This document shows positions 1-9,283 of a stretch of DNA of 64,000 nucleotides, in pieces. Position 1 is the stretch's first letter. Each line of letters opens with the position of its first letter. The notes under the pieces are model-generated. The model had not been told where the DNA came from, did no database searches, and saw only the letters and a list, made by a program, of their open reading frames with translations. Origin of the DNA: an uncultured Pseudomonadales bacterium (GTDB taxonomy: Bacteria > Pseudomonadota > Gammaproteobacteria > Pseudomonadales > Azotimanducaceae). Made by a program: the position numbers and the translations under genes. The DNA lies in contig CATOTI010000002.1 of the NCBI GenBank assembly GCA_951813295.1, positions 62,001 through 126,000 on the forward strand, written 5' to 3'.

Positions 1-663
1 GCCGACGCGGGTGCGCAGCTCGCCCCGGGACAGATTTACGACTCGAATCGATTCGCGCTAAACGCGCTGATGGCGCACCAGGCAGCCGTCGTGACCGACC
101 TCGGTCGTTTACCGGACGACCCGTCACCCATTCGAGCGACGCTCGAACAAGCTGCACGCGATCATGACGTGATCGTGACCTCGGGAGGTGTCTCGGTCGG
201 CGATGCCGACTACGTCCGCGGCGTCGTCGAAGCCCTCGGCCGACTCGACTTCTGGCGCGTGGCACTCAAGCCGGGCAAGCCGTTGGCCGTCGGTCGCATC
301 GAAGATGCGCTGTTTTTCGGGCTCCCAGGCAATCCCGTGTCGACGATCGTGACTTATCTGCTTTTTGTCGCACCGGCGATCGACGCGCTCTCCGGAACGG
401 AGCCCACGGCACCGATCCCGGTTCCGGCGAACCTCGACGGACCGATCGCCCATAAACCCGGGCGTCGCGAGTACGTCCGCGGCCAGCTGACGCATCGAAA
501 CAGCGCGCTCACCGTGACGCCCACCGGGGATCAGAGCTCCAACCGGCTCTCGACGTTTGCCGGTGCCAATTGCCTCGTCATCGTCCCCGAGCAAGCGGGT
601 GATCTTGAACCAGGCACCGCGGTCGACGTGTTACTCCTGACCGACCAGGGCGCCCTGCTCTGA
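1..663 (+). CDS. moeA: Molybdopterin molybdenumtransferase MoeA, C-terminal part
   Basis: The gene enters from the left edge in frame 1, so only its last 220 residues are visible. MoeA inserts molybdate into adenylylated molybdopterin in the last step of molybdenum cofactor synthesis, in the cytoplasm. The fragment opens with the family motif GQIYDSN. It then shows the MoCF-binding core TSGGVSVGDADY at about visible residues 60-71 and GLPGNPVS at 110-117, followed by the C-terminal beta-barrel domain IV. The family is about 400 residues long, so roughly half is missing beyond the edge. It converges on adk with only six bases between the two stop codons. Confidence 0.93.
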   Translation, partial: ADAGAQLAPGQIYDSNRFALNALMAHQAAVVTDLGRLPDDPSPIRATLEQAARDHDVIVTSGGVSVGDADYVRGVVEALGRLDFWRVALKPGKPLAVGRIEDALFFGLPGNPVSTIVTYLLFVAPAIDALSGTEPTAPIPVPANLDGPIAHKPGRREYVRGQLTHRNSALTVTPTGDQSSNRLSTFAGANCLVIVPEQAGDLEPGTAVDVLLLTDQGALL

Positions 664-669
664 AGTGAA

Positions 670-1317
670 CTAACCCGCGAGCGCGGCTCGTATTGCGCCC
701 GCAATCTCGTCGACACCGCCCGTGCCGTCGATCGCCACGTAGCGCGTACCGCTCGATTCGGACAGCGTCTGGTAGAAATCGACCAACGGATGGGTCTGCC
801 CGTGGTAGATCTTCAGGCGTTCACGGATCGTCGCTTCCTGGTCGTCTTCGCGTTGGATCAACGGCTCGCCCGTCTCATCGTCGACATTTGGCGTCTTCGG
901 CGGGTTGAACGTGACGTGATAGACGCGGCCACTTCCCTCGTGCACCCGACGCCCCGAAATCCGTCCCACCACATCGTCGTCCGGAACCTTGATCTCGACG
1001 ACCGCGTCGATCGTGATGCCCGCATCCGCGACGGCTTGCGCTTGCGGAATTGTTCGCGGGAACCCATCGAAGAGATAGCCGTTGGCGCAGTCGTCTCCTG
1101 TGATTCGCTCTTTGACGAGGCCGATGATCGTCTCGTCATCGACGAGTTCGCCGGCATCCATGATCGCCTGCGCGCGTTTACCGAGCGGGGTACCGGCGGC
1201 GACCGCCGAACGCAACATATCGCCCGTCGATATCTGCGGGATGCCCTGGTCATCGCAGATGAACTGCGCCTGAGTGCCTTTTCCCGCGCCGGGGGGGCCT
1301 AACAAAATGAGTCGCAT
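670..1317 (-). CDS. adk: Adenylate kinase
   Basis: This enzyme interconverts ATP plus AMP with two ADP in the cytoplasm. The 215-residue product has the P-loop [10 protein letters not shown] at residues 7-16, the AMP-binding stretch STGDMLR and the catalytic DGFPRT segment. The LID domain begins near residue 121 and lacks the four zinc cysteines found in Gram-positive enzymes, as expected for a long-form gammaproteobacterial Adk. The ATG start is preceded by AGGAG eight bases upstream. The 110 bp between adk and the relA stop upstream contains no gene. I found no convincing promoter hexamer pair there, so adk may have its own promoter or be read through from relA. Confidence 0.97.
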   Translation of the reverse strand: MRLILLGPPGAGKGTQAQFICDDQGIPQISTGDMLRSAVAAGTPLGKRAQAIMDAGELVDDETIIGLVKERITGDDCANGYLFDGFPRTIPQAQAVADAGITIDAVVEIKVPDDDVVGRISGRRVHEGSGRVYHVTFNPPKTPNVDDETGEPLIQREDDQEATIRERLKIYHGQTHPLVDFYQTLSESSGTRYVAIDGTGGVDEIAGAIRAALAG

Positions 1318-1427
1318 AGTGGTGTCTCCTGATCTCTCGAGAATCCGCGTCCGCGAACCTCGATCGGAGTCACGGCGACGAAGCGCGATAGTTTACGAAT
1401 CAGTGGCGCGGACGGAAGTGCAGGACG

Positions 1428-3350
1428 TCAAATCTTGTCTTCGACGACACGTTCGACGCGCCTGACATCGGTGATGCGTTCGATACGCTCGATCGCCGTC
1501 GCAAACGCCGTCATCGACTCGGCATGCAGGTCGATCGAAATCGACGCCGTCACACCGGGTTCCGTCGCCCGCGCATTGACGCCAACGATCGACGTCGACG
1601 ACTCGGAGAGGACCTCCATGATGTCGCGAATGAGATCGTCACGGTCGTTGCAGATCACCCGGAAACTCGTGAAGAAACCGGGTCGCTCCTCACGGCCGTG
1701 CGGTAACAACGAAAGCTGCCCGTCGTTCTGTGCCGACGCGAGGCGGACGAGGTGGATGACGTGCTGTTCACCGACCCCCACCGCCAATAGGAGTTCGTCT
1801 TCCGAGTCGTAGCCGGCTTCACGCGCCAGCGCTTCGTTATCGACAACGATCCCCAGACGCTCGAACGTCTCGCTGAGCAGCGTCCGCCCGGCCGAAACGT
1901 TCGACTCGCTCAGCTGACCGCGGAACCATCCCTGGATCTTCGTTCGCGCCCGCGATGTCGCGATGTAGCCGAGCGCGGGATTCAACCACTCCCGCAGCGG
2001 ACCGCCCTCCTCGGCAGTTTCGATTTCGACCCGTTGACCGGTTCGCAACACCGTATTGAGCGGCACTCGAGTACCGTCGATCCGTGCTCCGCGGCAGCGA
2101 TAGCCGACATCCGTGTGAATGCGGAAGGCGAAGTCGATCGGCGTCGCGTCCTGGCTCAGATCCACGACATGTCCCTGCGGGGTCGCAACGAAAACCCGGT
2201 CGTGCGATTCGAACGAGCCCACCGGATGGGCACCGAGTTCGTCGTGCCAATCGAGCACGTTGCGCAACCAATCGAGTTTCTTCGATTCGAGCCCGTCGTC
2301 GCCTTTGTAAGCCCAATGCGCACAAACCCCTAACTCGGCCTCGTCATGCATCTCGCGAGTGCGGATCTGCACTTCGAGCGTTTTACCGACCGGTCCGATC
2401 ACCGCGGTGTGGATCGACCGGTAGCCGTTGTCCTTCGGGTTGGCGATGTAGTCGTCGAACTCGTCGGGAATATGTGGCCAGGACGTGTGCACGACACCGA
2501 GCACGCGATAGCAGTCCTCGACGGAATCGACCAGCACGCGAACGGCTTGCACGTCGTGGACCTCGCCGAAGTCGATCGACTTCGACTGCATCTTCTGCCA
2601 GATGGAGTAGATCGCTTTCGCACGCCCGAAGAGCTCGGCGCCAATACCCACGTTGTCGAGCCGAAACTCGAGGTCCTGGCGAATCGCTTCGACCTGCCGT
2701 TCTCGCTCGTCGCGGCGGCCGTCGAGCATGGAAGCAATACGCATGTAGGCGTCTTTGTAGAGATAGCGGAACGCGAGGTCTTCGATGGCCCACTTGAGCT
2801 GCCAGATACCCAGCCGACCCGCTAACGGCGCAAAGAACTCGAGCCCCTCGCGCGCTGCCCGCTGGCGCGACGGGTTGTCATCGTCCTTCGCTGCTCGAAG
2901 GGCGACCACGACGTCGGCCAGCTTGATGACGGCCACTCGAGGGTCGTCGATCAGCGCGACGAGCATGGCCCGTACGTTTTCCGCCTGACTTTTCGATTCG
3001 CTGCGCAGGATGCTCGTTTCGGCAAACGGCAAGACATCGATCGAACTCAAGCGCGAGACGGCGACGACCAACCTCGAGACCTGATCGTCGATTTCGTCAT
3101 GGCCCATCTCACCGCGGGCCAGTGCGTAAAAGGAGAGGCCCGCCATGACTGTCACGAGATCGACCTGCAGGCCGACGAGAAGCTCGACGAGTTCAACGCC
3201 GCGCACGCGCGAATCGCCCGAAATCATCGCCAGCAGACGATGCGCGCTACGACGGCCGGGGTCATCGATATCACGGATCTCGTCGAGCCAGAGGTCGAAA
3301 TCCGGCTCGCCGTTCGCCAGGCGCGGGAGTTCGTCACGTAGCCTAACCAC
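1428..3350 (-). CDS. relA: RelA-type (p)ppGpp synthetase lacking the zinc-finger domain
   Basis: This is a ribosome-associated synthetase that makes the alarmone (p)ppGpp from ATP and GTP/GDP during amino-acid starvation. The N-terminal pseudo-hydrolase domain lacks the HD pair (GLQVDLVTVMAG where hydrolases have HD). The synthetase domain has KAIYSIWQKM, EFDDYIANPK and GYRSIHT. The EFDD signature is the RelA type, not the RFKD of SpoT. A TGS domain (about residues 386-446) and helical linker follow, then an ACT domain (about 562-631). Between helical and ACT domains only about 25 residues remain, so the double-cysteine zinc-finger domain is absent. The product has 640 residues against 744 in E. 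coli. I prefer GTG at 3350 (GGAG upstream); ATG at 3377 is an alternative. It overlaps the rlmD stop by eight bases. Confidence 0.93.
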   Translation of the reverse strand: MVRLRDELPRLANGEPDFDLWLDEIRDIDDPGRRSAHRLLAMISGDSRVRGVELVELLVGLQVDLVTVMAGLSFYALARGEMGHDEIDDQVSRLVVAVSRLSSIDVLPFAETSILRSESKSQAENVRAMLVALIDDPRVAVIKLADVVVALRAAKDDDNPSRQRAAREGLEFFAPLAGRLGIWQLKWAIEDLAFRYLYKDAYMRIASMLDGRRDERERQVEAIRQDLEFRLDNVGIGAELFGRAKAIYSIWQKMQSKSIDFGEVHDVQAVRVLVDSVEDCYRVLGVVHTSWPHIPDEFDDYIANPKDNGYRSIHTAVIGPVGKTLEVQIRTREMHDEAELGVCAHWAYKGDDGLESKKLDWLRNVLDWHDELGAHPVGSFESHDRVFVATPQGHVVDLSQDATPIDFAFRIHTDVGYRCRGARIDGTRVPLNTVLRTGQRVEIETAEEGGPLREWLNPALGYIATSRARTKIQGWFRGQLSESNVSAGRTLLSETFERLGIVVDNEALAREAGYDSEDELLLAVGVGEQHVIHLVRLASAQNDGQLSLLPHGREERPGFFTSFRVICNDRDDLIRDIMEVLSESSTSIVGVNARATEPGVTASISIDLHAESMTAFATAIERIERITDVRRVERVVEDKI

Positions 3351-4668
3351 GCGCGAGCACTCCGAGCGTTTCCACATGACTCGTCTGCGGGAACATATCC
3401 ATGACGTGGAGGGATTCGAACCGATACCCGAACCTCGAGAGGCGGGCTACGTCGGTCGAAAACGTCGAGGGATTGCATGACACATAGACGATCTTCCGGC
3501 AATGCCTCGCCCAGCGCGCCGCCTGCTCGAGCAGGCGGGATCCCATACCGGAGCGCGGCGGGTCGATCACAGCGACATCGAACTCGCCGAGCCAATCACC
3601 TACGTCTTCAATGTAGAGATTGGCGGCTCGAAAGGTCGCATCACGTACGGCGTTTCGATCGCGGTTGTCATTCGCACGCTGGATCGAATCGGCACTGAAA
3701 TCGACACCGCGGACGACCGCCCCGCGTCGCGCGAGCGGCAAAGCGAAGTTGCCCAGTCCACAAAAAAGGTCCACGACCTTATGGCCGTCAGCCGCACCGA
3801 CTGCGGCCGTCACTCGGTCGATCAGCATCTCGTTCGCGGCACCGTTCACCTGCAGGAAATCCGTGGGCGCAAATTGTAGATCGAGCCCGTAAGCCGTGAG
3901 TCGATAGCTGAGCGGCGAGCAATCGCCGTCTGGCGACTCGAGGAGTGCGACCGAGTCGAGATTTCCGGGCTGCAGATACACCCGAACCCACTGTTCGTGT
4001 GCGAAGCGGCGCAACCCGTCGAGGTCTTCGATCGCGAGGGGTTGGAGGTGGCGAATCACGACGGCGGCCGCCCCATCGCCCTCTGCTAACTCGATTTGCG
4101 GCACGACGCTCGGGTCGACAAGCGACGCGATCGTCGTTTTCAGCGGTTCGATCAACGCGGCGAGGCGCGGGGTCAGCGTCAGGCAGTGATTCATCCGGAC
4201 AACGTAGCTGCCGAACGATTCGCGAAATCCAACGAGCGTCTCACGCGAGCCCGGCAGGTGACGCACTCCCAGACGCGCACGACGCCGATAACCGAGTCGC
4301 TTCGGTGTCTCGATGATGTCGATTGCCGGTGCTCTGACGCCGGCCCGGTCGAGTTCGAGCGCCAGCGCCTGCCGCTTGAGCTCACGCTGATGTGTCTCAA
4401 CGACGTGCTGGAGCGTGCAACCGCCACATCGCGGTGCGATCTCGCAAGGCGCTTCGCGGCGCAGGTAGCTCGCTCGATCGATGCGATTCGCGACCGCACG
4501 AAAGGCACCTTTCGATTTAGCCATGACCTTCGCTTCGACTCGTTCGCCTGGCAGTACCCCTTTCACGAGGACCCGTCGTTCAGCGAACGACGTGATGCCC
4601 AACATCGAGTCGCGTTCGAGATCGACGATGTCGACATCGATTTCGGGTGGCAGCTTACGTCGACTCAC
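3343..4668 (-). CDS. rlmD: 23S rRNA (uracil-1939-C5)-methyltransferase RlmD
   Basis: RlmD uses S-adenosylmethionine to methylate C5 of U1939 in 23S rRNA. The 441-residue product begins with a TRAM domain (about residues 15-65). The four iron-sulfur cluster cysteines are at C75, C81, C84 and C162. The SAM-binding fold shows VVDLFCGLGNFALPLA, IDPPRSG and the catalytic YVSCNPSTF, which carries the nucleophilic cysteine. The ATG overlaps the recO stop by four bases (ATGA) and the 3' end overlaps relA. The rlmD-relA pairing is the same as in E. coli and implies co-transcription. Confidence 0.96.
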   Translation of the reverse strand: MSRRKLPPEIDVDIVDLERDSMLGITSFAERRVLVKGVLPGERVEAKVMAKSKGAFRAVANRIDRASYLRREAPCEIAPRCGGCTLQHVVETHQRELKRQALALELDRAGVRAPAIDIIETPKRLGYRRRARLGVRHLPGSRETLVGFRESFGSYVVRMNHCLTLTPRLAALIEPLKTTIASLVDPSVVPQIELAEGDGAAAVVIRHLQPLAIEDLDGLRRFAHEQWVRVYLQPGNLDSVALLESPDGDCSPLSYRLTAYGLDLQFAPTDFLQVNGAANEMLIDRVTAAVGAADGHKVVDLFCGLGNFALPLARRGAVVRGVDFSADSIQRANDNRDRNAVRDATFRAANLYIEDVGDWLGEFDVAVIDPPRSGMGSRLLEQAARWARHCRKIVYVSCNPSTFSTDVARLSRFGYRFESLHVMDMFPQTSHVETLGVLARG

Positions 4669-5384
4669 GAGCGTTTACCGGAACGTAGCAGTTCACGGGA
4701 TTGGAGCGGTTTCTCTCCGAGATGCGGGCGCAACGCGCGACGGAAAATCATGAGCGCCGATCGCGCCACCGCCTTGTCGCTGAAGTCAAATTCGCCGATC
4801 GCGCGCAAGTGATTCCCCGGCACGACCAGCGGCGCAGCACCATCGCTTGGCGGTGAATCACTCACTCGTTCGAATCCATCTCCGCGATAACGATAGTCAC
4901 CCGAGCCGATCGGCTGACCGTCGAGGTCGCAATCGAAGTCGATCCCGTAGCCGAGTTCCTCGAGCAGCACCCTTTCGAATGAACGCAACGGCGGGCTCAG
5001 CGGACCGCCAGCCGCCAATGCCACGAGCGTCACTTCATAGGTATCGAACAAACGCGCCATCGGCTCGTCGGTCTCGAGCACGCGCGTCAACACCTCGTTG
5101 AGATAGAGACCGCCGACGAGTTGATCGCCCTCGAGCTGGAGGGTTCGTTCAATCTCGTAGCGGTCGATCGAACGTAGCGATCCTTTCCCCCGGATCACGA
5201 CCTGCAGGCGGCGGAAAGGTTCGATTGGTGGCTTCGTGTTCGATCGGCGTCCCTTTCCCGTCGAGCGTGCACCGCGAACGACGCCACTCAAACGACCCTG
5301 TTCTCGACTGAAGACGTCCACAAGGAAGCTCGTTTCGCGGTAGGGCCGGCGGTGAAGCACGAAGCCCGCCAGACTCTCCTGCAC
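4665..5384 (-). CDS. recO: DNA repair protein RecO
   Basis: RecO works in the RecF pathway. It anneals single strands and helps load RecA on SSB-coated gaps. The 239-residue product starts with the OB-fold segment GFVLHRRPYRETSFLVDVFSR typical of RecO. A helical C-terminal domain follows, with YLNEVLTRVLETDEP and ERVLLEELGYGIDFD. No CxxC zinc motif is visible, as in many Gram-negative RecO. The start is GTG three bases after the era stop, so translation is probably coupled. It lies between era and rlmD; the pdxJ that often follows recO is not present. Confidence 0.94.
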   Translation of the reverse strand: MQESLAGFVLHRRPYRETSFLVDVFSREQGRLSGVVRGARSTGKGRRSNTKPPIEPFRRLQVVIRGKGSLRSIDRYEIERTLQLEGDQLVGGLYLNEVLTRVLETDEPMARLFDTYEVTLVALAAGGPLSPPLRSFERVLLEELGYGIDFDCDLDGQPIGSGDYRYRGDGFERVSDSPPSDGAAPLVVPGNHLRAIGEFDFSDKAVARSALMIFRRALRPHLGEKPLQSRELLRSGKRS

Positions 5385-5387
5385 GCT

Positions 5388-6272
5388 TTAGGACTCGTAG
5401 CCGAGACGCGCCAGGGCCCGGGCACTATTGGTCCAGCCCGCATCCACCTTGACCCATAGGCGAACCATCGCTTTCTGACCGAGCAGTTCTTCGATATCGC
5501 GACGGGCGTCCTCGCCGATCGACTTCAACATCGCGCCACCGCGACCGATCGCAATCGACTTCTGGCTCTTCCGCTCGACATAGATGACGGCGTCGACATC
5601 AGCAACCGCTCTGGTCTGGTCCAGACGATCCACCACGACAGTCGTGCGATGCGGGAGTTCGTCGCCCAGCCGACGCATCAGCTTCTCGCGGATCATTTCG
5701 CTGATGACAAACTCGGCGGGGCGGTCCGTGACCTGATCCTCGAGATAGAGGTGTTCGCCTTCCGGGATACGTTCGGCGATCTCGCGCGCCAACGTGTCGA
5801 GCGCTTCGTTACGTAGTGCCGAAATCGGGATGATCGCCTCGAAAGACCCGACCTGGTCGAGTTCCGCGATCAACGGCAAAAGCCGTGTCTTGTCACCGAG
5901 CAGATCGACCTTGTTGATCACGCAGATCGTCGGGCGATTCGCGCGTTCGACCGCGCGCAATGCGAACTCGTCCGCGCTCTTGAGACCGCGTGCGTCGATC
6001 AAGAGCACGACCAGATCAACGTCGCGCAGCGTCGAGGTCGCTTGACTGACCATGAAGCGATTGATGGCCCGTTCGCGTGGCACGTGCAGTCCTGGTGTAT
6101 CGACGTAGGCAATCTGCACGTCGCCTTCGGTCATGAGGCCGAGCAATGCGTGCCGGGTCGTCTGCGGTTTACGCGAAGTGATGCTGAGCTTACGGCCCAG
6201 CAGGTGGTTCAAGAGGGTCGACTTGCCGACATTGGGTCGTCCCACGAGGGCAACGAAACCGAAACGCTTCAC
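5388..6272 (-). CDS. era: GTPase Era
   Basis: Era is an essential GTPase that binds the 3' end of 16S rRNA and assists maturation of the small ribosomal subunit. From the GTG at 6272 the product is 294 residues (E. coli 301). G1 GRPNVGKST is at residues 11-19, followed by G3 DTPG and G4 NKVD. The KH RNA-binding domain occupies the C-terminal third and contains GRGGAMLKSIG. The GTG shares bases with the rnc stop (GTGA). The frame remains open upstream to 6374, but that extension lies inside rnc and is not Era-like, so I reject it. It belongs to the conserved rnc-era-recO unit. Confidence 0.96.
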   Translation of the reverse strand: MKRFGFVALVGRPNVGKSTLLNHLLGRKLSITSRKPQTTRHALLGLMTEGDVQIAYVDTPGLHVPRERAINRFMVSQATSTLRDVDLVVLLIDARGLKSADEFALRAVERANRPTICVINKVDLLGDKTRLLPLIAELDQVGSFEAIIPISALRNEALDTLAREIAERIPEGEHLYLEDQVTDRPAEFVISEMIREKLMRRLGDELPHRTTVVVDRLDQTRAVADVDAVIYVERKSQKSIAIGRGGAMLKSIGEDARRDIEELLGQKAMVRLWVKVDAGWTNSARALARLGYES

Positions 6273-6931
6273 GACGCGAGTCGATCCAGGACAAGCCGCG
6301 CGGCGAGTTTTTCGGCCTCTCGACGGCTGCTGGCGCGTGCGCGTTCGGCTACATCGAGCGAAGCGACGCGACATTCGACAACGTATTCGATCGCATGGTC
6401 GCGACCGATACGGTCCGTGATTTCGTAGCGCGGCAGCTCCAGCCCGCGCCCTTGCAGGAGTTCTTGCAACAGCGTCTTCGGATCCTTGGCGCTCTCGTGC
6501 CGGGCATTTTCGAGCCGTTCAGCGAATGTTCGTTCGATCACGCCGGTCGCTGCCTCGAGCCCGCCATCGCAGACGACCGCACCGATCACGCCTTCGACTG
6601 CATCGGCCAGGATCGAAGAGCGATCTCTCCCACCGCTCTTGCGCTCACCCGGCCCGAGCGACAAAAACTCGCCAAGGCCGATATCCCGCGCGACCGCCGC
6701 CAGCGTCGCCCCCTTGACGAGCGATGCGCGCATGAGGGTGAGTTCGTGCTCGTTCGCCTCGTGCCAACGCTCAAAAAGATTTCGTCCAACGACATAGCCG
6801 AGGGCCGCATCGCCGAGGAACTCGAGCCGCTCGTTGTTCACAACACCCGCACTCTTGTGCGTGAGCGCTTCGGCCAGGAGCGCTCGGTCTTCAAACGTAT
6901 AGCCGATGCGCCGCTCGAACTTTTCCAGCAT
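6269..6931 (-). CDS. rnc: Ribonuclease III
   Basis: RNase III cleaves double-stranded RNA, including the 30S rRNA precursor. The signature NERLEFLGDAALGYVV and the second acidic cluster around DAVEGVIGAV mark the catalytic domain. The last 70 residues form a double-stranded RNA-binding domain (DPKTLLQELLQGRG and SRREAEKLAARLVLD). Starting at ATG 6931 gives 220 residues with the N-terminus MLEKFERRIGYTF, close to E. coli (226). A TTG at 6964 overlapping the lepA stop (TTGA) would add 11 residues and fits the overlap style of this operon; neither start has a strong ribosome-binding site. The lepB gene usually found between lepA and rnc is missing. Confidence 0.95.
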   Translation of the reverse strand: MLEKFERRIGYTFEDRALLAEALTHKSAGVVNNERLEFLGDAALGYVVGRNLFERWHEANEHELTLMRASLVKGATLAAVARDIGLGEFLSLGPGERKSGGRDRSSILADAVEGVIGAVVCDGGLEAATGVIERTFAERLENARHESAKDPKTLLQELLQGRGLELPRYEITDRIGRDHAIEYVVECRVASLDVAERARASSRREAEKLAARLVLDRLAS

Positions 6932-6960
6932 CAGGGCGACGTCATTCGCGCTCTTGCCCG

Positions 6961-8769
6961 TCAACGTTCTATCTTGAGCGCGGCGAGAAACGCATCCTGC
7001 GGGATCTCGACCCGTCCAACCTGCTTCATCCGTTTTTTGCCCTCTTTCTGTTTCTCGAGGAGCTTCTTTTTGCGCGTGACGTCGCCGCCATAGCATTTCG
7101 CCGTCACGTTCTTACGCAGCGCCTTGACGTTCACGCGCGCGACGATCTGTGAGCCGATCGCCGCCTGAATCGCGACGTCGAACATCTGCCGCGGCACGAG
7201 CTTCTTCATGGTCGTGACGAGATCCCGCCCGCGCGACTGCGCTTGCTCTCGATGCACGATCAGCGCGAGTGCATCGACGCGATCGCCATTGATCAAGACA
7301 TCCAGCCGCACGAGGGGTGCGGCTTCGAAGCGGGTGAAGGAGTAGTCGAGCGACGCAAATCCGCGGCTGACGGACTTCAACCGGTCGAAGAAGTCCATCA
7401 CGACTTCCGCCATGGGAATGTCGTAGTCGAGCGACACCTGGCCGCCCGTGAACTGCATGCCTTTCTGGACGGCACGGCGCTCGACGCAGAGACCGATGAC
7501 GTTGCCGACGTATTCCTGCGGAACCAGGATGTTCACGGCGGCGATCGGTTCGCGCATCTCGACGATCTTGCCCAAATCGGGCAGCTTCGACGGGTTCGAG
7601 ATCTGCTTCGACTCACCGTTCGCGAGGCCGATCTCGTATTCGACCGTCGGCGCGGAGGTAATGAGGTCGAGATCGTATTCCCGCTCGAGCCGCTCCTGGA
7701 CGATCTCCATGTGGAGCATGCCGAGGAAACCGCACCGGAAACCGAATCCGAGGGCGTCCGACGTTTCCGGCTCGAAGTGCAGCGATGCATCGTTCAGCGT
7801 GAGCTTGGCCAGCGCATCGCGGAAGTTCTCGAAGTCCTCGGAGTTGACGGGAAAAAGGCCGGCGTAGACCTGCGGTTTGACGGTCGCGAATCCGGGCACG
7901 GCCGCTACGTCCGGGGCATCGGTCGAGACGATCGTATCGCCGACCGGGGCGCCGCGGATGTCCTTGATACCCGCGACCAGATAGCCCACCTCCCCGGCCT
8001 CCAGCCGATCGAGCTTCTTTCGTTTCGGCGTGAAGACACCGACCTGATCGACGATGTGGGTGCGACCGACCGATTTGATGATGATCCGATCGCCGACCCC
8101 GACGGAACCTTCGAGAACCCGGATCAGCGAGACGATACCGAGGTAGTTGTCGAACCAGGAGTCGACGATGAGCGCCTGGAGCGGCGCGCCCGGCGAGCAC
8201 TCCGGTGCGGGAATGCCGGTGATCAGCGCTTCGAGCAGTTCCTCGACACCGCTACCGGTCTTGGCGCTGACCGCTGTGATGCCGTCGGTGGAAATACCGA
8301 TGATGTTCTCGATTTCGTCCGCTACACGGTCGGGGTCCGCTTGCGGCAGGTCCATTTTGTTGAGCACCGGCAAGACTTCGAGACCCTGTTCGATCGCGGT
8401 GTAGCAGTTGGCAACCGACTGCGCTTCGACACCCTGGGCCGCATCGACGACGAGCAACGCCCCTTCGCACGCCGCGAGCGAGCGGGAGACCTCGTAGCTG
8501 AAATCGACGTGACCGGGCGTATCGATGAAGTTCAGTTGGTACGTGTTGCCGTCGGTCGCCTCGTAATCGAGCGTGACGCTCTGCGCCTTGATCGTGATTC
8601 CCCGCTCGCGCTCGAGATCCATGGAATCGAGCACTTGCTCGGCCATTTCCCGATCGCTCAGACCCCCGCACAGTTGGATGAAACGATCGGACAGCGTGGA
8701 CTTGCCGTGATCGATATGCGCGATGATCGAGAAGTTGCGGATCAGCTCATGACGTTGCATTAAGGGCAT
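6961..8769 (-). CDS. lepA: Elongation factor 4 (LepA)
   Basis: LepA is a ribosome-binding translational GTPase related to EF-G. The 602-residue product is near full length for the family. G1 is AHIDHGKST, the switch regions contain ERGITIKAQ and DTPGHVDF, and G4 is NKMD. The LepA-specific C-terminal domain ends with [25 protein letters not shown]. Two in-frame ATGs, at 8769 and 8760, are possible. The second gives [15 protein letters not shown] and neither has a clear Shine-Dalgarno. It heads the lepA-rnc-era-recO-rlmD-relA cluster, all on one strand. Confidence 0.97.
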   Translation of the reverse strand: MPLMQRHELIRNFSIIAHIDHGKSTLSDRFIQLCGGLSDREMAEQVLDSMDLERERGITIKAQSVTLDYEATDGNTYQLNFIDTPGHVDFSYEVSRSLAACEGALLVVDAAQGVEAQSVANCYTAIEQGLEVLPVLNKMDLPQADPDRVADEIENIIGISTDGITAVSAKTGSGVEELLEALITGIPAPECSPGAPLQALIVDSWFDNYLGIVSLIRVLEGSVGVGDRIIIKSVGRTHIVDQVGVFTPKRKKLDRLEAGEVGYLVAGIKDIRGAPVGDTIVSTDAPDVAAVPGFATVKPQVYAGLFPVNSEDFENFRDALAKLTLNDASLHFEPETSDALGFGFRCGFLGMLHMEIVQERLEREYDLDLITSAPTVEYEIGLANGESKQISNPSKLPDLGKIVEMREPIAAVNILVPQEYVGNVIGLCVERRAVQKGMQFTGGQVSLDYDIPMAEVVMDFFDRLKSVSRGFASLDYSFTRFEAAPLVRLDVLINGDRVDALALIVHREQAQSRGRDLVTTMKKLVPRQMFDVAIQAAIGSQIVARVNVKALRKNVTAKCYGGDVTRKKKLLEKQKEGKKRMKQVGRVEIPQDAFLAALKIER

Positions 8770-8844
8770 CGTTGGGAAAGCGAGGGCGGATTTTACAAGA
8801 GCCAGCGAAGGCAGCGCTCTTCAAGAATTTTCGGCGCTAGTCGT
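8770..8844 (-). other. Short spacer between rseC and lepA
   Basis: These 75 bases separate the rseC-like stop from lepA. In Pseudomonas-type gene order a mucD protease gene sits here; no coding trace of it remains. An AT-rich TAAAAT lies close to lepA, but no matching -35 at the normal distance is visible, so I do not call a promoter. Confidence 0.4.
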
Positions 8845-9259
8845 TCATCGGGCGTCGGGACCCGGCGCGCGGCTCACGGCGACGAGCGCGAGGCGCCGTG
8901 GCGAGAACCATCGTAGCCCCGCGGCGGCGACCCCACAGCCTGCCAGCAAACCGCCGATGAGCCCGGCCGACGAATCGGTGAGGACGTAGACCAGGCTCGC
9001 ACCCACGATCGGCAGGAGAAACAGCCACGTGAGCTGACGTCCCGCTGCATCCTCATCGACGCTGATGGCAACGCGATCGCCTGGTTCGAAGCGCTCGCTG
9101 TTCGCGATTCGCACGCGAGGACCGAGCACCCCTTCCAGTTTGAAGCTCTGCGAGCCGAGCCGGATGCCACAACGACCGGTACACCCGGGGCAGCGCGTCG
9201 AATCGAGTGCGACGTAGGTCCCGCGCGGGCTCCTTCTGACTTCGCCCCCTCGGGTGCAA
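8845..9259 (-). CDS. rseC: RseC/MucC-like membrane protein; start disrupted or non-canonical
   Basis: RseC proteins are small inner-membrane proteins linked to the sigma-E and SoxR-reducing systems. The frame encodes a cysteine cluster (CPGC-TGRC), a small beta domain (GPRVRIANSERFEPGDRVAI), two membrane helices (LTWLFLLPIVGASLVYVL and AGLIGGLLAGCGVAAAG) and a short basic tail. The position after rseB agrees. The problem is the start. The first ATG/GTG/TTG in this frame is GTG 9129, which would remove the cysteine cluster, although coding sequence clearly runs upstream of it. A TTG at 9259 in the next frame would give MHPRGEVRRSPRG if the C5 run at 9245-9249 were one base shorter. An ATC at 9294 with an upstream AAGGGG is another possibility. 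Coordinates use TTG 9259 and assume a frame change. Confidence 0.6.
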
Positions 9260-9283
9260 GCCGAATGGTCGGCCGGTCTCGGC

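Noticed and set aside
7243..8763. A 506-codon open frame antisense to lepA
   Set aside because: Lies wholly opposite a highly conserved gene, is rich in Arg/Asp/Val as expected of a GC-biased antisense frame, and has no recognisable domain.
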